Origin: Methylothermaceae bacterium
GTDB lineage: Bacteria > Pseudomonadota > Gammaproteobacteria > Methylococcales > Methylothermaceae
NCBI GenBank assembly: GCA_026981855.1
Contig: JALSIB010000014.1
Coordinates: 20,122 to 84,121 of the forward strand
Length of the DNA stretch: 64,000 bases
Direction: 5' to 3'
A program made the position numbers and the translations under genes. The notes under the pieces are model-generated. The model made no database searches. It was not told the DNA's origin and saw only the letters and a program-made list of their open reading frames with translations. How positions within the stretch are numbered: the first letter of the stretch is position 1; every line of letters begins with the position of its first letter. Below, piece after piece: positions 44,005 to 54,667 of this stretch.

Positions 44005-47000
44005 ATGAATCATAGCGGATTCCCACGCAAACAGGGTCTATACGATCCCGGAAACGAACACGATGCCTGCGGTGTTGGCTTCGTGGCAGACATCAAAGGG
44101 CGTAAAAGCCATGCCATTGTAGAACAAGGTCTGGAGATCGTAACCAATCTGACCCACCGGGGTGCGGTAGGCGCCGATCCCAGGGGAGGCGACGGCGCCG
44201 GCATCCTGTTGCAAATCCCCGACCGTTTCCTGCGCGAAGAATGCTCGGACATCGGCATCACCCTGCCCGCCGAAGGAGAATACGGGGTAGGCATGGTGTT
44301 TTTGCCCCAAGGCGAAAACAACCGCCGGTTGTGCCAGCAGGTTCTGGAGGACTTCATTCGCAGCGAAGGCCAGTCGGTCCTGGGATGGCGCGATGTTCCC
44401 ACCGACAACGGCACCATCGGCGAGTCGGTGAAAATTCTGGAACCGAGGGTCCGGCAAGTGTTCGTGGGCAGAGGGGACAACTGCCGCGACCAGGACGCTT
44501 TCGAACGCAAGTTGTTCGTCATCCGCAAACAGGCGGAAAATCACATAAGAAACCGGAAACTGGAAGATCCGGCCTGCTTCTATCTCCCCTCCCTGTCGTC
44601 ACGCACCCTGGTATATAAAGGTATGCTGATGTCCGATCAGGTGGGGGAATTCTACCCCGAACTCCATGATCCACGCATGGAATCCGCGCTCGCCCTGGTG
44701 CATCAGCGGTTCTCGACCAATACCTTTCCTTCCTGGGATCTTGCCCAGCCGTTCAGAATGATCGCCCACAACGGTGAGATCAACACCCTGCGAGGCAATA
44801 TCAATTGGATGGCCGCCAGGCGCCACGCCATGAAGTCCCAGTTCCTGGGAGAGGATCTGGACAAACTGTGGCCATTGATCGCCGAAGGCCAGTCGGACTC
44901 GGCCTGTTTCGACAACGCCCTCGAACTTTTGGTCGCCGGCGGCTATCCGCTGTCGTACGCGATGATGCTTTTGATTCCCGAAGCCTGGGCGGGCAATCCT
45001 CTCATGGACGAACAACGCCGCGCTTTCTACGAGTACCATGCCGCGCTGATGGAACCGTGGGACGGACCCGCCGCCATCGCCTTCACCGACGGCCGTCAAA
45101 TCGGGGCTACCCTGGACCGTAATGGCTTGCGACCGGCCCGTTATCTCATCACCGAGGACGACAGAGTGGTGATGGCTTCGGAAATGGGCGTACTCACCGT
45201 TCCCGAGGAAAAGATCATCAAAAAATGGCGGCTTCAGCCGGGCAAAATGCTGCTCATCGATCTGGAACAGGGACGTATCATCGACGATGCCGAACTGAAG
45301 GCCGAACTGGCGGCCCGCGCCCCCTATCAGGCATGGCTGGACAAAACCCAGATCAAGCTGGACGCCCTGCCGCCGGAAGTGGCGCCCATGCCCCCGGCGG
45401 AAGAACTTCTGCTGGACCGCATGCAGGCCTTCGGCTATACCCAGGAGGACATCAAGGTCTTTCTCCAGCCGATGACGGCCAGCGGCCAGGATCCTGTCGG
45501 CTCCATGGGGAATGATGCCTCGCTGGCGGTATTGTCCAGGCGCTCGCGGTTGCTATACGACTACTTCAAACAGGCCTTCGCCCAGGTCACCAACCCCGCC
45601 ATCGACCCCATCCGCGAAGAACTGGTCATGTCTCTGGTGAGCATGATCGGCCCCCGCCCCAATCTGCTGGGAATGGATCAGGGCGACAGCCACATGCGGC
45701 TGGAGGCCCATCAGCCGATCCTCACCAATACCGATCTGGAGAAAATCCGCTACATCGAGTCCCGGACTCACGGCGCTTTCCGCACCGCCACCCTGAACTT
45801 CTGCTACCCTGTCGACGAGGGCGTGGCGGGGATGGAAACCGCCCTGGAAAGATTGTGTGAGCAGGCCGAAAAAGCCGTGCTGGACGGCAACAACATTCTG
45901 ATTCTTTCCGACCGGGACGTGGACACGACCCATGTCCCCATTCCCGCCCTGCTCGCCACTTCGGCGGTGCATCATCACCTGATCCACAAGGGGCTGCGCA
46001 CCGAAACGGGCCTGGTGATCGAAACCGGCGAGGCGCGGGAAGTGCATCATTTCTGCGTCCTGGCCGGTTATGGCGCCGAAGCCGTCAATCCTTACCTGGC
46101 GTTCGATACCATCTCCTATCTGCGCCACCGGCTGCCGGAACCCATCACCGAAGAAGAAGCGCACCAGCGCTATATCAAGGCGGTGAACAAGGGCATCCTC
46201 AAAGTCATGTCGAAGATGGGAATCTCCACCTACCAGTCGTACTGCGGCGCCCAGATCTTCAATACCCTGGGCCTGAATCAGGATTTCCTCGACCGCTACT
46301 TCGCCGGCACCTTCAGCACCACGGAAGGCGCGGGACTCGAGGAAATCGCCACCGAGGCACTGCAACGCCACAAACGTGCCTTCGGCGATCCACTGGAGCT
46401 GCGCGAATCCCTGGATGTCGGTGGAGAATTCGCTTATCGGCTGCGGGGTGAAGTCCATGCTTGGACACCCGATTCCATCGCCAAGCTGCAACACGCCACC
46501 CGTTCCGGCAGCCGCGAGACTTACGAGGAATTCGCCCGCCTGATCAACGAGCAGAGTGAAAACACTTTCACCCTGCGCGGTTTGATGCGTTTCAACTTCG
46601 ACCGCGACCCGATCCCCCTCGACGAAGTCGAACCGGCGAGCGAGATCGTCAAACGTTTTGCCACCGGTGCCATGTCTTTTGGCTCCATTTCCTGGGAAGC
46701 CCATACCACGCTGGCGATCGCCATGAACCGGATCGGGGGCAAATCCAATACCGGCGAAGGCGGAGAACTGCCGGAGCGTTTCAAACCTCTGGAAAACGGC
46801 GATTCGATGCGTTCGGCCATCAAACAGGTGGCCTCCGGCCGCTTCGGCGTCACCACCGAATACCTGGTCAATGCCGACGACATCCAGATCAAGATCGCCC
46901 AGGGAGCCAAGCCTGGCGAGGGCGGACAGCTGCCCGGTCACAAGGTGGACCAGATCATCGCCAAAGTGCGTCATTCCACCCCCGGCGTGGGGCTGATCTC

Positions 47001-48639
47001 ACCGCCGCCCCATCACGACATTTACTCGATCGAAGATCTGAAACAACTGATCTACGACCTCAAATGCGTCAATCCCCAGGCCCGCATCAGCGTGAAGCTG
47101 GTCTCGGAAGTGGGTGTGGGAACGGTCGCCGCAGGGGTGGCCAAGGCACACGCCGATCACATCACCATCTCCGGTTATGACGGCGGCACCGGCGCTTCTC
47201 CCCTCACCTCCATCAAGCACGCCGGGTTGCCGTGGGAAGTGGGTCTGGCGGAAACCCACCAGACCCTGGTACTCAACAAGCTGCGGGGACGAATCAGTGT
47301 CCAGGTGGACGGTGGGCTCAGAACCGGCAGGGACGTGGTCATTGGTGCACTCTTGGGTGCAGACGAGTTCGGTTTCGCCACCGCTCCCCTCATCGTCGAG
47401 GGATGCATCATGATGCGCAAATGCCATCTCAACACCTGTCCGGTCGGGGTCGCCACCCAGGATCCCGTTTTGCGCAAGAAATTCACGGGCAAACCGGAAT
47501 ATGTGGTCAATTATTTCTTCTTCGTAGCCGAAGAGGTCCGACAGATCATGGCTCAACTTGGCTACCGGACGTTGAACGAAATGATCGGACAATCCGACCG
47601 TCTCGATATGACCGACGCCATCGGCCACTGGAAGGCCAAAGGGCTGGACTTCTCCAGGATTTTGGCCAAACCCGAGGCCGGCCCGGAAATCGCTCTCTAC
47701 AACTGTGAATCCCAACCCCACGAGATCCACAAGGCGCTCGACAACAAGCTGATCGAATTGGCCCGCCCCGCCATCGAATCCAGGCAAGCGGTCAAGATCG
47801 ATTTGCCGGTACGCAATACCGATCGCTCGGTGGGCGCCATGCTATCGGGCGAAGTGGCCAAACATCATGGCCACGAAGGACTGCCCGACGACACGATCCA
47901 TATCAAACTGAAGGGGACGGCGGGGCAGAGTTTCGGTGCTTGGCTCGCCAAGGGCGTGACCCTGGAACTGGATGGTGAAGGCAACGACTACGTCGGCAAA
48001 GGGCTGTCCGGTGGACGCATCATCATCTATCCGCCCAAGGAAACCCCGATCGTCGCCGAGGAAAATATCATCGTCGGAAACACCGTTCTCTACGGCGCGA
48101 TCAGCGGTGAGTGTTACTTCCGCGGTATCGCCGGAGAACGCTTCGCGGTTCGCAACTCCGGCGCCATCGCCGTAGTCGAAGGCGTAGGTGATCACGGATG
48201 TGAATACATGACCGGTGGTATCGTCGTGGTTCTGGGGGAAACCGGCCGTAACTTCGCCGCCGGCATGTCGGGGGGGATCGCCTACGTGCTCGACGAACGA
48301 GGTGATTTCGAACGGCGCTGCAATCAGGCCATGGTGGAGCTGGAACCCGTCTTGGCAGAAGACGAGGCTCTAGAGGCCCTGGAGCATCAGGGAGGGGATC
48401 TGGAAACCCACGGTTGGGTAAAACTCGCCCACGACATGACTCGGTTCGATGAACAACGTCTTCATGCGCTCATTCAGACGCATCTGCACTATACCGACAG
48501 TCAGCGCGCCCGGGAAATCCTGGAGAACTGGGGGAATTACCGCACCAGGTTCGTCAAAGTGATGCCCATCGACTACCGCCGCGCCCTGGAGCAATTGCAG
48601 GCCGAGAAACAGCAGGCCCAGATGCGGATGACAGCATGA
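44005..48639 (+). CDS. gltB: Glutamate synthase (NADPH) large subunit
   Basis: Makes two glutamates from glutamine and 2-oxoglutarate. 1544 residues. A short propeptide precedes the catalytic N-terminal Cys in [14 protein letters not shown] (class II amidotransferase). The central and FMN domains follow ([20 protein letters not shown]), with the 3Fe-4S cluster cysteines in [15 protein letters not shown] and a C-terminal beta-helix. ATG 44005 has GAGGT 6 nt upstream; the frame is open further upstream. gltD follows after 88 nt. Confidence 0.97.
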   Translation: MNHSGFPRKQGLYDPGNEHDACGVGFVADIKGRKSHAIVEQGLEIVTNLTHRGAVGADPRGGDGAGILLQIPDRFLREECSDIGITLPAEGEYGVGMVFLPQGENNRRLCQQVLEDFIRSEGQSVLGWRDVPTDNGTIGESVKILEPRVRQVFVGRGDNCRDQDAFERKLFVIRKQAENHIRNRKLEDPACFYLPSLSSRTLVYKGMLMSDQVGEFYPELHDPRMESALALVHQRFSTNTFPSWDLAQPFRMIAHNGEINTLRGNINWMAARRHAMKSQFLGEDLDKLWPLIAEGQSDSACFDNALELLVAGGYPLSYAMMLLIPEAWAGNPLMDEQRRAFYEYHAALMEPWDGPAAIAFTDGRQIGATLDRNGLRPARYLITEDDRVVMASEMGVLTVPEEKIIKKWRLQPGKMLLIDLEQGRIIDDAELKAELAARAPYQAWLDKTQIKLDALPPEVAPMPPAEELLLDRMQAFGYTQEDIKVFLQPMTASGQDPVGSMGNDASLAVLSRRSRLLYDYFKQAFAQVTNPAIDPIREELVMSLVSMIGPRPNLLGMDQGDSHMRLEAHQPILTNTDLEKIRYIESRTHGAFRTATLNFCYPVDEGVAGMETALERLCEQAEKAVLDGNNILILSDRDVDTTHVPIPALLATSAVHHHLIHKGLRTETGLVIETGEAREVHHFCVLAGYGAEAVNPYLAFDTISYLRHRLPEPITEEEAHQRYIKAVNKGILKVMSKMGISTYQSYCGAQIFNTLGLNQDFLDRYFAGTFSTTEGAGLEEIATEALQRHKRAFGDPLELRESLDVGGEFAYRLRGEVHAWTPDSIAKLQHATRSGSRETYEEFARLINEQSENTFTLRGLMRFNFDRDPIPLDEVEPASEIVKRFATGAMSFGSISWEAHTTLAIAMNRIGGKSNTGEGGELPERFKPLENGDSMRSAIKQVASGRFGVTTEYLVNADDIQIKIAQGAKPGEGGQLPGHKVDQIIAKVRHSTPGVGLISPPPHHDIYSIEDLKQLIYDLKCVNPQARISVKLVSEVGVGTVAAGVAKAHADHITISGYDGGTGASPLTSIKHAGLPWEVGLAETHQTLVLNKLRGRISVQVDGGLRTGRDVVIGALLGADEFGFATAPLIVEGCIMMRKCHLNTCPVGVATQDPVLRKKFTGKPEYVVNYFFFVAEEVRQIMAQLGYRTLNEMIGQSDRLDMTDAIGHWKAKGLDFSRILAKPEAGPEIALYNCESQPHEIHKALDNKLIELARPAIESRQAVKIDLPVRNTDRSVGAMLSGEVAKHHGHEGLPDDTIHIKLKGTAGQSFGAWLAKGVTLELDGEGNDYVGKGLSGGRIIIYPPKETPIVAEENIIVGNTVLYGAISGECYFRGIAGERFAVRNSGAIAVVEGVGDHGCEYMTGGIVVVLGETGRNFAAGMSGGIAYVLDERGDFERRCNQAMVELEPVLAEDEALEALEHQGGDLETHGWVKLAHDMTRFDEQRLHALIQTHLHYTDSQRAREILENWGNYRTRFVKVMPIDYRRALEQLQAEKQQAQMRMTA

Positions 48640-48727
48640 TCCGCCCTCCGGCGCTCCTAGCGAGTGCCGGGCATGCTTTCTGAGTCTTTGACCGTTACGA
48701 ATTAGAGAGAATCGAAGAGGTAATTTC

Positions 48728-50167
48728 ATGGGCAAACCCACCGGTTTCCTGGAAATCCAGCGTCGCGACCGAGGCTATGCGCCCGTCGCCGACCGAGTAC
48801 AGCATTATCGGGAATTTGTGATTCCCCTCCCCGCCAACGAGGTGGCGGAGCAAGGCGCCCGCTGCATGGACTGCGGTATCCCCTACTGTCACAACGGCTG
48901 TCCGGTCAACAATCTGATCCCGGACTGGAACGATCTTGTATACCGTGACAAATGGCAGGAAGCCATCCGCGAATTGCATCGCACCAATAACTTTCCCGAA
49001 TTCACCGGCAGGGTCTGCCCCGCCCCTTGCGAGGCAGCCTGCACTCTCAATCTGGAGGACAATCCGGTCACGATCAAGACGATCGAATGCAGTATCGTCG
49101 ATCGCGCCTGGGAGGAAGGCTGGATCAAGCCGGAAATTCCCGAGGCACGCACCGGGAAAAGTGTGGCCGTGGTGGGGTCCGGGCCCGCGGGCATGGCCTG
49201 CGCCCAACAATTGGCACGGGCCGGCCATCACGTGGTGTTGTTCGAAAAGAACGACCGTATCGGAGGTTTGCTGCGTTACGGCATCCCTGATTTCAAGATG
49301 GAAAAGCGCCTGATCGACCGCCGCATGGCCCAGATGCGGGCCGAGGGAGTCGTCTTCCGCCCCAATACCCACATCGGAAAAGACTTGCCAGTCTCCGACC
49401 TGATGAAGGAATACGACGCCATCGTGCTCGCGGGTGGTTCCGAAAAACCCCGGGATCTCGAGGTTCCGGGCCGGGAGCTGAAGGGCATTCACTTTGCCAT
49501 GGAATTTCTCCCGCAACAGAATCGCAGGGTGGCCGGCGACGAGCTCCCACCGGAAAACAGTATCGTGGCCACCGGTAAGAAAGTGGTGGTCATCGGCGGC
49601 GGGGATACCGGTTCTGATTGTATCGGGACATCGATCCGCCAAGGCGCCACCTCCGTGGTTCAACTGGAAATCCTCCCCAAGCCACCGGAAAAGGAAAACA
49701 AGCTGTTGACTTGGCCCTACTGGCCAAACAAGCTTCGCACCTCCTCTTCCCACGAGGAAGGCGCCGAGAGAATGTTCAGCGTCAACACCAAATCCTTCGA
49801 AGGTAAAGACGGCCAAGTGACCAAGGTCAACTGCGTCAAGGTGGAATGGCAACAGGACGAGAACGGCCGCTGGCAGATGCAGGAAGTGCCGGGAAGCGAG
49901 TTCTCGCTCGACGCCGATCTGGTTTTCCTTGCCATGGGCTTCCTCCACCCCGTGCATGAAGGGATGCTGGAAGAACTGGGCGTGGAGTTCGATCCAAGAG
50001 GAAACGTCAAAGCCGACACCCAAAGCTACCGAACCTCTATCGACAAGGTCTTCGCCGCCGGTGATATGCGCCGAGGCCAGTCGTTGGTCGTATGGGCGAT
50101 CAGGGAGGGACGCCAGGCAGCCCGCTCGGTCGATGAGTACTTGATGGGGTATTCGGAACTCCCCTGA
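48728..50167 (+). CDS. gltD: Glutamate synthase small subunit
   Basis: Flavoprotein that passes electrons from NADPH to GltB. 479 residues; N-terminal 4Fe-4S ligands ([29 protein letters not shown]), FAD motif [19 protein letters not shown] and NADPH motif [23 protein letters not shown] upstream of the ATG. Confidence 0.97.
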   Translation: MGKPTGFLEIQRRDRGYAPVADRVQHYREFVIPLPANEVAEQGARCMDCGIPYCHNGCPVNNLIPDWNDLVYRDKWQEAIRELHRTNNFPEFTGRVCPAPCEAACTLNLEDNPVTIKTIECSIVDRAWEEGWIKPEIPEARTGKSVAVVGSGPAGMACAQQLARAGHHVVLFEKNDRIGGLLRYGIPDFKMEKRLIDRRMAQMRAEGVVFRPNTHIGKDLPVSDLMKEYDAIVLAGGSEKPRDLEVPGRELKGIHFAMEFLPQQNRRVAGDELPPENSIVATGKKVVVIGGGDTGSDCIGTSIRQGATSVVQLEILPKPPEKENKLLTWPYWPNKLRTSSSHEEGAERMFSVNTKSFEGKDGQVTKVNCVKVEWQQDENGRWQMQEVPGSEFSLDADLVFLAMGFLHPVHEGMLEELGVEFDPRGNVKADTQSYRTSIDKVFAAGDMRRGQSLVVWAIREGRQAARSVDEYLMGYSELP

Positions 50168-50185
50168 TCTCAATCACCAGACATT

Positions 50186-50234
50186 CACCGCAGCCTCGCT
50201 TTCGAGGCGATTCGGCTTCGGCCAGGTTGCGGTG
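50186..50234. other. Nested inverted-repeat structure after gltD
   Basis: CACCGCA (50186–50192) pairs with TGCGGTG (50228–50234) and encloses GCCTCG/CGAGGC (50193–50208). There is no T-run, so it is not a standard terminator; it may stabilise the gltBD mRNA end or be a REP-type element. Confidence 0.35.
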
Positions 50235-50306
50235 ACTGCTTTCCAATAATCTTTCCCGCCTCTCTCCAGACCTGTTCCCGAAAAAGGATCGTGTCTGGAG
50301 GGATTT

Positions 50307-50912
50307 TCAGCTATCGTATCCAGGCGACAAGGCCCGCCAGATGGCGGTCCAGGTATCCAGCAAATACCAATCGAGTTCTTTCTCCAAAACGCCTTCCAAC
50401 CGTAATTGGCACATGCGGGTCACGGTGCCATAAAAACAAGCGCCCGCCACCACGGGGTCGGAGCGTCTGAGCTCCCGCCTGTTGACGCCTTCTCGCATGA
50501 TTTGGGTCAATGTTTGCAAGGGTTGGGACAAACTCAGAGGGGGCCTGGAAGGCAAGAACTCCTGGTGCCGCACAGTGATGATAAACCGTATGACATCAGG
50601 CGCCGTCTCTGTCAAAGTAAAGAAAAGCTCGACGATGGCGCGCAAACGTTCAAATGTATTTTTGTTTTGACGCCTGATTTCTTTGATCGAATCGTTCAGG
50701 CTTTGCAAGATGTCTTCGAACAGGGCATCGGCTATCGCTTCCTTGTTTTTGAAGTAATGATAAATCGTGCCGGTACTCACATTGGCTTGCTGCCTGATAT
50801 CTGCAATCGAAGTATTGCAATATCCTTTTTCCGTGAAAAGCCTCAATGCCGCTTGCAGTATCTCTTCCTTTGGCCCTTTTTTATCATTTTCTTGCTCGGG
50901 ATAGGTAACCAT
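50307..50912 (-). CDS. TetR/AcrR-family transcriptional regulator
   Basis: 201 residues. N-terminal HTH: ILQAALRLFTEKGYCNTSIA followed by NVSTGTIYHYFKNKEAIADA. The C-terminal ligand domain is helical with no recognised ligand. Divergent from the gene at 51021 across an AT-rich gap with a 5-4-5 inverted repeat, so it probably regulates itself and that neighbour. Confidence 0.9.
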   Translation of the reverse strand: MVTYPEQENDKKGPKEEILQAALRLFTEKGYCNTSIADIRQQANVSTGTIYHYFKNKEAIADALFEDILQSLNDSIKEIRRQNKNTFERLRAIVELFFTLTETAPDVIRFIITVRHQEFLPSRPPLSLSQPLQTLTQIMREGVNRRELRRSDPVVAGACFYGTVTRMCQLRLEGVLEKELDWYLLDTWTAIWRALSPGYDS

Positions 50913-50967
50913 TTTGTTGGATTCTGACTTCCATGATTAAAAATTTTTCATATTTTATTATCTTTGT

Positions 50968-50981
50968 CTTACATAAGTAAG
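50968..50981. promoter_or_regulatory. Candidate TetR operator
   Basis: CTTAC (50968–50972), ATAA, GTAAG (50977–50981) in the AT-rich gap between the divergent tetR-like gene and the 51021 gene. Size and position suit a TetR-family operator. Confidence 0.4.
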
Positions 50982-51020
50982 TAATAGATTGAATGTTCGC
51001 TCGAATTTTTTCCCCGGCCC

Positions 51021-52154
51021 ATGAGTAGGATCCTGGCACATTTTCTCAGCTTGCTCGTATTGACCTTGTTGGCGTTCTTCTGGCTCATTCTTTCAGACGA
51101 ACCGGCAACCACGGCCAAAAACCAGACCCCCTCTCCTGGAGTGGAAGCCTCCCGGGCACAAGCCATGGAGAAACTCATCAGCCGGTATTTCTCCTCTTTT
51201 TCAATGCCCGCCGATGTCAAAACGGAAAACCAAGGCCATGGCAGAATCGATACAACCGTCACCTTGCGGACCACCTTGCCCCGCCCCTATTTGAATCTGA
51301 AATTTCAGACCACCGGAGAGGGAGACAGCCTCCGGCTGACCACAGTGGCGATAGGAAAAATCTCTTTGTCCGGAGCACCCCTTGCATGGCTTCTACGCTG
51401 GATCCCCCTGGACAACCCCTTCAGCAACCGCCCATCGCATCCGCAGCACTTCAAATGGAAGCAGGCCGTGGCAGACCAGGCCGATCTCTTTTCTGTCTTC
51501 ATCGCCTCCAAACCGAGGCTGAGGGCCTATTACCGTCTGGTCAGCCAATGGAGTCATAAACCACAGGATTCCAGTTCCATGACTTCATTGTTACGCCCTT
51601 TGTTTCGTTTGGCCTATCAACGCTCCACAGTGAAAACCGCCGCTGCCGAAAACCAGGCACTGCTTCAGGTTCTTGCCACTTACATCAACCGCAAGGATGC
51701 GGGCAGATTGTTCAAACTGGATACGCACTATCCTCTTCGTCATAGACGCCTCACCCTCCAGGGCCGATACGACCTGGCACAACATTTTTCGATGTCCGCC
51801 GCCATTGCCTCATCGACCAACGAACGGTTCGCCAACTCCATAGGGGTGTACAAAGAGCTCTCGGACATCGACAAAGGCAGCGGTTTCAGCTTCAGCGACT
51901 TGGTTGCGGACATGGCGGGGGCAAAATTCGGCACCATGGCGAGCCGGAAGGATACCAAAGCCAGACTGCTGCAAAAGGCGATGACAACCGTCTCCAGTGA
52001 AGGTTTCTTTATGCCGAATGTCAGCGACATGCCCGACCATCTGGGAGGAAAAAGATTTGCAAGCGAATACGGGGGCGTCGAAGGGGCGACTTACCAGCGA
52101 CTTCTGCAGCACATTTCGAGGCGAATCGATCAGTGCCCGCTTTATCGCATGTGA
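51021..52154 (+). CDS. Membrane-anchored protein of unknown function
   Basis: 377 residues. One N-terminal membrane segment (LAHFLSLLVLTLLAFFWLIL), then a mainly extracytoplasmic body. The C-terminal part has SIGVYKELSDIDKGSGFSFS then DLVADMAGAKFG, a pattern reminiscent of the YfiM-type lipoprotein motif (G-x-x-K-E-L … S-G-F-S-x-x-D-L-V-A-D-x-A-G). No catalytic motif is recognised. Probably under control of the divergent TetR regulator. Confidence 0.6.
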   Translation: MSRILAHFLSLLVLTLLAFFWLILSDEPATTAKNQTPSPGVEASRAQAMEKLISRYFSSFSMPADVKTENQGHGRIDTTVTLRTTLPRPYLNLKFQTTGEGDSLRLTTVAIGKISLSGAPLAWLLRWIPLDNPFSNRPSHPQHFKWKQAVADQADLFSVFIASKPRLRAYYRLVSQWSHKPQDSSSMTSLLRPLFRLAYQRSTVKTAAAENQALLQVLATYINRKDAGRLFKLDTHYPLRHRRLTLQGRYDLAQHFSMSAAIASSTNERFANSIGVYKELSDIDKGSGFSFSDLVADMAGAKFGTMASRKDTKARLLQKAMTTVSSEGFFMPNVSDMPDHLGGKRFASEYGGVEGATYQRLLQHISRRIDQCPLYRM

Positions 52155-52205
52155 TGGCAGAAAAAATGCGGGTCATTTCCCGGTCGAGACAAGCGGAAAA
52201 CAAAA

Positions 52206-52231
52206 GCCCTGCCGAAAATCCACGGCAGGGC
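52206..52231 (-). terminator. Terminator of the displaced tRNA end
   Basis: GCCCTGCCG/CGGCAGGGC stem; on the minus strand TTTTGTTTT follows. Placed 13 nt beyond the CCA of the tRNA fragment, as expected for a genuine tRNA transcription unit. Confidence 0.75.
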
Positions 52232-52243
52232 CATCTGCGATTT

Positions 52244-52286
52244 TGGTCGGGACGGTGCGATTCGAACGCACGACCCCCACAACCCC
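52244..52286 (-). other. Displaced tRNA 3' end, probable attachment site
   Basis: On the minus strand this reads as the 3' part of a tRNA: T-arm GTGCGTTCGAATCGCAC, acceptor strand CGTCCCG, then A and CCA. A 5' partner CGGGACG is missing. The implied C1–G72 pair with A73 suggests tRNA-Pro. With an integrase starting 136 bases away, this looks like the junction left when an element inserted in the tRNA and restored it at its other end, which would lie to the right of the window. Confidence 0.65.
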
Positions 52287-52421
52287 ATGCCGTCGATATT
52301 GGTATCTTGGCAAATAAGCAGATGCTTCTATACATATGGAATCAATAAGTTATTGTAACCTATTGCACTTCGTCGCAACCTGATATCCTATCTCCGTTGT
52401 ACCTATGCTGTACCTAGAAAT

Positions 52422-53768
52422 TTGAGCACCAGAAAGAAGCGAAAAATCACCACCAGAGTCATTACAGATTTCGCCAGAAATGCGGACATAGATCAGTCTG
52501 TTTTTGACGCCGAAATCTCAGGGTTCCACGCCAGAAGAACACGAACCGGGATTCGCTTTCGCCTCAAATATCTATCGCCGTTGGATGGTCGGCAACGCGT
52601 TTTCATTATCGGCAAATATCCAGATGTCACGCCAGACCAGGCACGCACCATTGCCAAACAACTGGCGGGCAGGATTTCCGCCGGAGAAGATCCACAGCTG
52701 GAAAAGAAAGCGAGGATCGAGGAAGAGAGAAAACGCGCAACACTCACCATTGGGGCCTATCTGAAGCAGGTTTATACCACGCACCAATCGCGGAAAAAGT
52801 CAGGTCAGGACACTGTTCGCATGATTGAAAGTCATTTCAAGGACTGGATGGCCAGACCAATGGACAGTATCACCGAATCAGATATTCATAGCTGGCAGAC
52901 CAGGAAGGAAGCAGAAGGACTGAGCTATCAAAGGGTTAAGCGAATTTATGACGGCCTCAAGGCCATGCTGAATCATGCCAAACGACGGAAGGTCATCAAG
53001 AGCCATCATCTGGAAGGAGTGCAACTGGAAAAGCCGGCCATGACCGAAGACGATCTGATCGAGGCTGGCACCGCCAGGCGATACTTGACGGAAGAGGAAG
53101 TCCAGGCGCTGTTCATCGGTTTAGACCGCTACCAGGAATGGCGCCGTGAACAGCGACGCCGAAGCCGCAAGCACGGTAAGTCACACCTGCCCGATCTGGA
53201 CGCGGTGGAATTCGTCGATCACGTCAAGCCACTGGTACTGCTTCTATTCTATAGTGGCTTCCGTCCTGGCGACGCATTCGGCCTTCGGTGGGAGCATGTA
53301 AACCTCACATTCGGTTCGATTACCAAGACAATCGAAAAGACCGCTCACCATGTGCCGGAACCCCGCACCTTTCCACTGTCTGGGCCAATCATAAAGATCC
53401 TGAAAACCTGGCATATTCAGCTCGGGGAACCAGCCACCGGCTATGTCTTCCCTTCCCAACGCACCGGCAGCCGCATGGACAAAAACGCAATGCAGAAACC
53501 TTGGAAGCGGATCAAGGAATTTGGAGGATTGCCGGAAGACTTGAATCTGTACGCCTTGCGCCACAACTTCGCCAGCCAGTTGATCTTGGCCGGGGCCGAC
53601 TTGCTTACGGTGTCGAAGCTGATGGCACATACCGATATCGAGACCACCATCAAAAATTATGCGCACCTTCGGCCTGACCTGGCCAAGCAGTATGTCGAGG
53701 AATTCGCTGAACTATGGGCAACAAGAAAACCGCAGAACAAATCATCTCGGAAGACCGGGAGCGATTGA
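52422..53768 (+). CDS. int: Tyrosine-type integrase with DUF4102-like N-terminus
   Basis: 448 residues, TTG start (no in-frame ATG nearby). N-terminal arm-binding region (FDAEISGFHARRTRTGIRFR, ARTIAKQLAGRISAGEDP), SAM-like core-binding domain, then a catalytic domain with Arg in YSGFRPGDAF, LYALRHNFAS (His of the H-x-x-R box is Tyr, a common variant in this group), AHTDIETT and the nucleophile Tyr in IKNYAHL. Direct GTACCT repeats (52399, 52410) just upstream may be arm sites. Confidence 0.92.
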   Translation: MSTRKKRKITTRVITDFARNADIDQSVFDAEISGFHARRTRTGIRFRLKYLSPLDGRQRVFIIGKYPDVTPDQARTIAKQLAGRISAGEDPQLEKKARIEEERKRATLTIGAYLKQVYTTHQSRKKSGQDTVRMIESHFKDWMARPMDSITESDIHSWQTRKEAEGLSYQRVKRIYDGLKAMLNHAKRRKVIKSHHLEGVQLEKPAMTEDDLIEAGTARRYLTEEEVQALFIGLDRYQEWRREQRRRSRKHGKSHLPDLDAVEFVDHVKPLVLLLFYSGFRPGDAFGLRWEHVNLTFGSITKTIEKTAHHVPEPRTFPLSGPIIKILKTWHIQLGEPATGYVFPSQRTGSRMDKNAMQKPWKRIKEFGGLPEDLNLYALRHNFASQLILAGADLLTVSKLMAHTDIETTIKNYAHLRPDLAKQYVEEFAELWATRKPQNKSSRKTGSD

Positions 53769-54373
53769 AGCGCCTGGCGTTCGTGCATTCCGGAGCCAAT
53801 GAGATAATCCGGCGCAACCCAAAAACCAGACGAATCTTTGATTGGCTTTACGACCAGGGATACCTGGATGAATACGGTAGGTGGATCGGCTATCGTCTTG
53901 CTATGAGGGTTTTTTTTCTCACAACCGAAGATGCGAAATGGGTGGGGCACGCCAAACAATACCGCGCTGAGGTTGAAGCCGTTGCTTCCCACTTGATGGA
54001 GGCCGCCAGATTGTTGAGGCTGCCAGACGCTTATTTTTTTGACAAATTGCCCGAAGATCACCCTTTTGAGAACCGGCTTTCCGGGATCTCCAGCGCACTT
54101 GGGGTTGATGACAAGGATTGGTTCGGGAATAAATCCATTGGAGAAATAATTTCCCTCATGGGAAAACGAGGAAAAGGCAGAGATCCGCAAAGCGGCTATC
54201 GAGGTGCGGTCGTTTTGCTGCTGGATTCAATGCTTCCACTTGAACTTCCCGGTCGCAACAGCGCCATCGCAGAACTGATGAGATCCGCTGGTATTGAAAC
54301 GACCCGTCAAGCTGTCAAAGTCATTCTGGACAACGACAAATCGAGACGTAACCCACCGAAATATATTTCCTGA
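53714..54373 (+). CDS. Hypothetical protein overlapping the integrase 3' end
   Basis: 219 residues starting inside the last 55 bases of int in another frame. No domain recognised; composition is charged and soluble, with a helical N-terminus (AEQIISEDRERLKRLAFVHS) and a C-terminal SAIAELMRSAGIETTRQAVK segment. It looks AT-richer than the core genes around it. Probably element-specific. Confidence 0.6.
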   Translation: MGNKKTAEQIISEDRERLKRLAFVHSGANEIIRRNPKTRRIFDWLYDQGYLDEYGRWIGYRLAMRVFFLTTEDAKWVGHAKQYRAEVEAVASHLMEAARLLRLPDAYFFDKLPEDHPFENRLSGISSALGVDDKDWFGNKSIGEIISLMGKRGKGRDPQSGYRGAVVLLLDSMLPLELPGRNSAIAELMRSAGIETTRQAVKVILDNDKSRRNPPKYIS

Positions 54374-54439
54374 TTCTATTTCGCCCACCCCCTCCCTTAT
54401 CTTGCTGTCACACACAAGTGAACAGTGAGGTAAACCAAA

Positions 54440-54667
54440 ATGTGCGACCAGCTCATTCGGGATACGGAAGCCGCGAGAATTATTGGGACAACCCCAGTCA
54501 GGCTCAGAAACTCCCGCGTCTCCGGCATGCTCGGGAATGTCCCCACGCCGCCATTTATAAAACTCGGTCGGGCGGTGCGCTACCGGAAATCTGATCTTGA
54601 ACGGTGGTTGGCAGATCTGCCCACCTATCAAAACACGGCGCAGGTTTCCGGTAAGGGCGCGGCATGA
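54440..54667 (+). CDS. AlpA/excisionase-like HTH protein
   Basis: 75 residues. Winged-helix/MerR-like pattern: LIRDTEAARIIGTTPVRLRN then PPFIKLGRAVRYRKSDLERW, typical of AlpA/HTH_17 regulators that act as excisionases or activators of integrase genes. GAGGT lies 9 nt before the ATG. Overlaps the next gene by 4 nt. Confidence 0.85.
   Translation: MCDQLIRDTEAARIIGTTPVRLRNSRVSGMLGNVPTPPFIKLGRAVRYRKSDLERWLADLPTYQNTAQVSGKGAA

Noticed and set aside
45553..47787. Two long minus-strand open frames opposite gltB
   Set aside because: Codon-bias shadows of gltB; the plus-strand protein is a full-length glutamate synthase.
52244..52286. Fragment interpreted as a tmRNA 3' end
   Set aside because: The acceptor strand CGTCCCG–A–CCA and T-arm differ from gammaproteobacterial tmRNA ends and fit tRNA-Pro better.
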